NCBI GenBank assembly: GCA_036554605.1
Contig: DATBMY010000385.1
Location: 1-6,230 of the forward strand
Length of the DNA stretch: 6,230 nt
Direction of reading: 5' to 3'
Origin: DATBMY01 sp036554605
GTDB taxonomy: Bacteria; Acidobacteriota; Blastocatellia; UBA7656
A program made the position numbers and the translations under genes. Shown one piece after another: positions 4,950-6,230 of this stretch. The stretch's first letter is position 1. Every line of letters starts with the position of its first letter. Under the pieces are notes generated by a model that saw nothing but the letters and a program-made list of their open reading frames with translations, was not told the origin of the DNA and searched no databases.

Positions 4950-6032
4950 CTAGTCGCCAGTAGCCGTATCCGTCTCGGGGTTGTTAGGAATGATTTCGCC
5001 ATCCGGCAAGATGATAAGCTCGCGGTCCGCCGTGACGACTTCGCCTTCGATAGTCACTTCCTCCCCGGTCGGCATCGGGACTGGCAGGTGATCGAGGAAT
5101 CGCTCTGCGTCTATCGCCGCCATGCAGCCCGTGCCGGCCGCCGTGACCGCCTGCCGGTAAAACGAGTCCTGCGCGTCGCCGCAGGCAAACACTCCCGGAA
5201 TGTTTGTGGCCATCGAGTGGCCCGCGGTCTTCAAATAGCCCACGTCATCCATATCGAGCTGGCCTTTGAATACACCGGTGTTCGGCTGGTGGCCGATCGC
5301 GATAAAGACGCCCTCACAGGGGAAATCGCTCTGCTCGCCGGTCACGGTGTTCTTGATGCGTATGCCGGTCACGCCGGTGTCGCGCGAGCCGTATATTTCT
5401 TCAACCGCGTGGTTCCACAGGAACTCGATCTTTTCATTGCGAAACGCCTTCTCCTGCATGATCTTCGAAGCGCGCAGCCTGTCTCGGCGGTGTATGACTG
5501 TGACCCGCGTGGCGTAGCGGGTCAGGAAGTTTGCTTCTTCCATAGCCGTATCGCCGCCGCCCACTACGACCAGGTGCTTGCCTTTGAAGAAGAAGCCGTC
5601 GCATGTGGCGCAGGCCGAAACGCCGAACCCGCCGAGCCCGTTCGGATATGGCGCTTCGCCCGGTATGCCAAGCCATTTCGCGGAAGCGCCCGATGCAATT
5701 ATGAGCGTTTCGGCCTTTATCACGTGGTCGTCACTTTCAAGCGTAAAGGGGCGAGCGCCTAAATCGGCCCTGGTCACGATAGTAGTGAGAAACTCCGTCC
5801 CGAACCGCGCCGCCTGATCGCGAAACTCCTGCATAAGCTCGGGGCCCTGAATCCCCTTGGAGAAGCCGGGATAGTTTTCCACGTCGGTAGTAATCATCAA
5901 CTGCCCGCCAGGCTGCGGGCCTTCGACCACCAGCGGGCGCAAGTCGGCGCGGGCAGCATAAATGGCGGCCGTAAGCCCCGCCGGTCCCGAACCTAGAATT
6001 ACTACCTGTTTATGAATAGTCTCTTTATTCAT
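4950..6032 (-). CDS. trxB: Thioredoxin reductase (NADPH)
   Basis: TrxB passes electrons from NADPH through FAD and a redox-active disulfide to thioredoxin in the cytoplasm. The 360-residue protein shows, in order, the FAD-binding GSGPAGLTAAIYAARA (14-29), GGQLMITTDVENYPGF (42-57), the redox CATC (Cys141, Cys144) followed by DG, the NADPH-binding GGGDTAMEEANFL (158-170), HRRDRLRA (181-188) whose arginines bind the 2'-phosphate of NADPH, and the C-terminal FAD motif GVFACGDAQD (280-289) with RQAVTAAGTGCMAA. Typical bacterial TrxB has 310-320 residues; here an acidic tail of about 45 residues (316-360) with two short GE-rich strand-like segments is added. The ATG at 6032 is the first possible start, since an in-frame TGA lies four codons upstream (6042-6044). 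A Shine-Dalgarno AGGGAG (6046-6051) is present but 13 nt away. It heads a minus-strand operon with DUF4149 and the Cys-rich gene. No thioredoxin gene is in view. Confidence 0.97.
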   Translation of the reverse strand: MNKETIHKQVVILGSGPAGLTAAIYAARADLRPLVVEGPQPGGQLMITTDVENYPGFSKGIQGPELMQEFRDQAARFGTEFLTTIVTRADLGARPFTLESDDHVIKAETLIIASGASAKWLGIPGEAPYPNGLGGFGVSACATCDGFFFKGKHLVVVGGGDTAMEEANFLTRYATRVTVIHRRDRLRASKIMQEKAFRNEKIEFLWNHAVEEIYGSRDTGVTGIRIKNTVTGEQSDFPCEGVFIAIGHQPNTGVFKGQLDMDDVGYLKTAGHSMATNIPGVFACGDAQDSFYRQAVTAAGTGCMAAIDAERFLDHLPVPMPTGEEVTIEGEVVTADRELIILPDGEIIPNNPETDTATGD

Positions 6033-6075
6033 TTTTATAAGTCATCTCCCTTTCGTCTCAGCGACTATTGCGGCT

Positions 6076-6102
6076 CTAATAGCATTATTCCACTCGCGTC
6101 AA
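6076..6102 (-). promoter_or_regulatory. Candidate promoter of the trxB operon
   Basis: Minus-strand TTGACG (6097-6102; five of six to consensus) and TATTAG (6076-6081; four of six) are separated by 15 bp. Initiation would be near 6069, giving a leader of about 37 nt that contains the AGGGAG ribosome-binding site. The 15-bp spacing is suboptimal. It is the best match I found in the 198 bp upstream of trxB. Confidence 0.35.
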
Positions 6103-6155
6103 TAGCGCAACGCCCGAGTAGATAATTATAGCGAGATGAAAGAGACGAAAAAAGC

Positions 6156-6218
6156 AGAAGGGTGAGGGGGAGAAGGGGTGAAAGGGAGAAGGGGAGAAGG
6201 GGTGAAAGGGTGAAGGGG
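6156..6218. repeat. G-rich octamer tandem array upstream of trxB
   Basis: Eight units follow each other in strict 8-nt register (the first is 7 nt): AGAAGGG, TGAGGGGG, AGAAGGGG, TGAAAGGG, AGAAGGGG, AGAAGGGG, TGAAAGGG, TGAAGGGG. The consensus is (A/T)GAA(A/G)GGG. The plus strand is almost pure purine with eight runs of three to five G separated by 3-5 nt, so it meets the pattern for G-quadruplex formation. It lies about 125 bp upstream of trxB. I see no gene in 6033-6230 apart from this array and the candidate trxB promoter. Confidence 0.85.
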
Positions 6219-6230
6219 TGTCGTGCCTTC

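Noticed and set aside
5088..5762. Plus-strand ORF of 224 codons opposite trxB
   Set aside because: A shadow of trxB, whose FAD, NADPH and CATC motifs fix the minus-strand frame.
6025..6045. Six-codon reading frame (MTYKNE) overlapping the trxB start out of frame
   Set aside because: Its ATG directly abuts the AGGGAG sequence, too close for initiation, and it is short enough to be chance.
6051..6150. 9-bp inverted repeat TTTCGTCTC (6051-6059) and GAGACGAAA (6142-6150)
   Set aside because: The 82-nt separation and purine-rich composition make a chance match plausible; no operator-like symmetry around the candidate promoter.
6136..6165. Nine-codon plus-strand reading frame running into the G-rich array
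   Set aside because: No ribosome-binding site and Lys/Glu-only composition from purine-rich DNA; likely chance.
1..6230. tRNA, rRNA, CRISPR array, insertion sequence or phage gene
   Set aside because: No cloverleaf, ribosomal sequence, regularly spaced repeat-spacer pattern, transposase or integrase motif was found; coding genes occupy nearly all the window.

Overview
The window is a GC-rich bacterial chromosomal segment of housekeeping and accessory metabolic genes. It contains no mobile element, phage gene, CRISPR array or RNA gene that I can see. Three features point tentatively to Acidobacteriota, perhaps Blastocatellia: the small repeat families between genes (heptamer GTCCGAA type, octamer AGAAGGGG type), the GC-rich coding style, and a helix-rich module inside the permease that resembles a motif I recall from acidobacterial proteins. 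This is inference from memory and needs a homology search.

Plus strand, 1-1604: three closely packed genes run left to right. They are the 3' part of a BtuF-like (cobalamin/Fe-siderophore type) ABC substrate-binding protein, a Nudix hydrolase starting 4 nt after it, and a RidA/YjgF-family protein starting 19 nt after the Nudix stop. The spacing suggests one operon. The RidA-like protein lacks the arginine needed for canonical imine deaminase activity.

Minus strand, 6032-1597: five genes run right to left. The order of transcription is thioredoxin reductase trxB, a four-TM DUF4149/TMEM205-like membrane protein, a small seven-cysteine protein with two CxxC pairs, a 12-TM APC-superfamily amino acid permease starting with GTG, and the monofunctional peptidoglycan glycosyltransferase mtgA. 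The first four are separated by gaps of 8 and 14 nt and one 16-nt overlap, so they look like one transcription unit, possibly with an internal promoter before the permease. mtgA has its own good sigma70-type promoter, placed so that its mRNA is probably leaderless. It converges on the RidA gene, with an 8-nt overlap of the coding ends.

Non-coding DNA is limited to about 125 bp between permease and mtgA, which holds a 69-bp inverted repeat built from heptamers plus the mtgA promoter, and about 200 bp upstream of trxB, which holds a candidate promoter and a G-rich octamer array.

No evident new multi-gene defence or biosynthetic system is present. The most unusual items are the ~70-residue module inserted in the external TM5-TM6 loop of the permease, the leaderless arrangement of mtgA, the Arg-less RidA, the unrecognised Cys-rich protein, and the two intergenic repeat structures.
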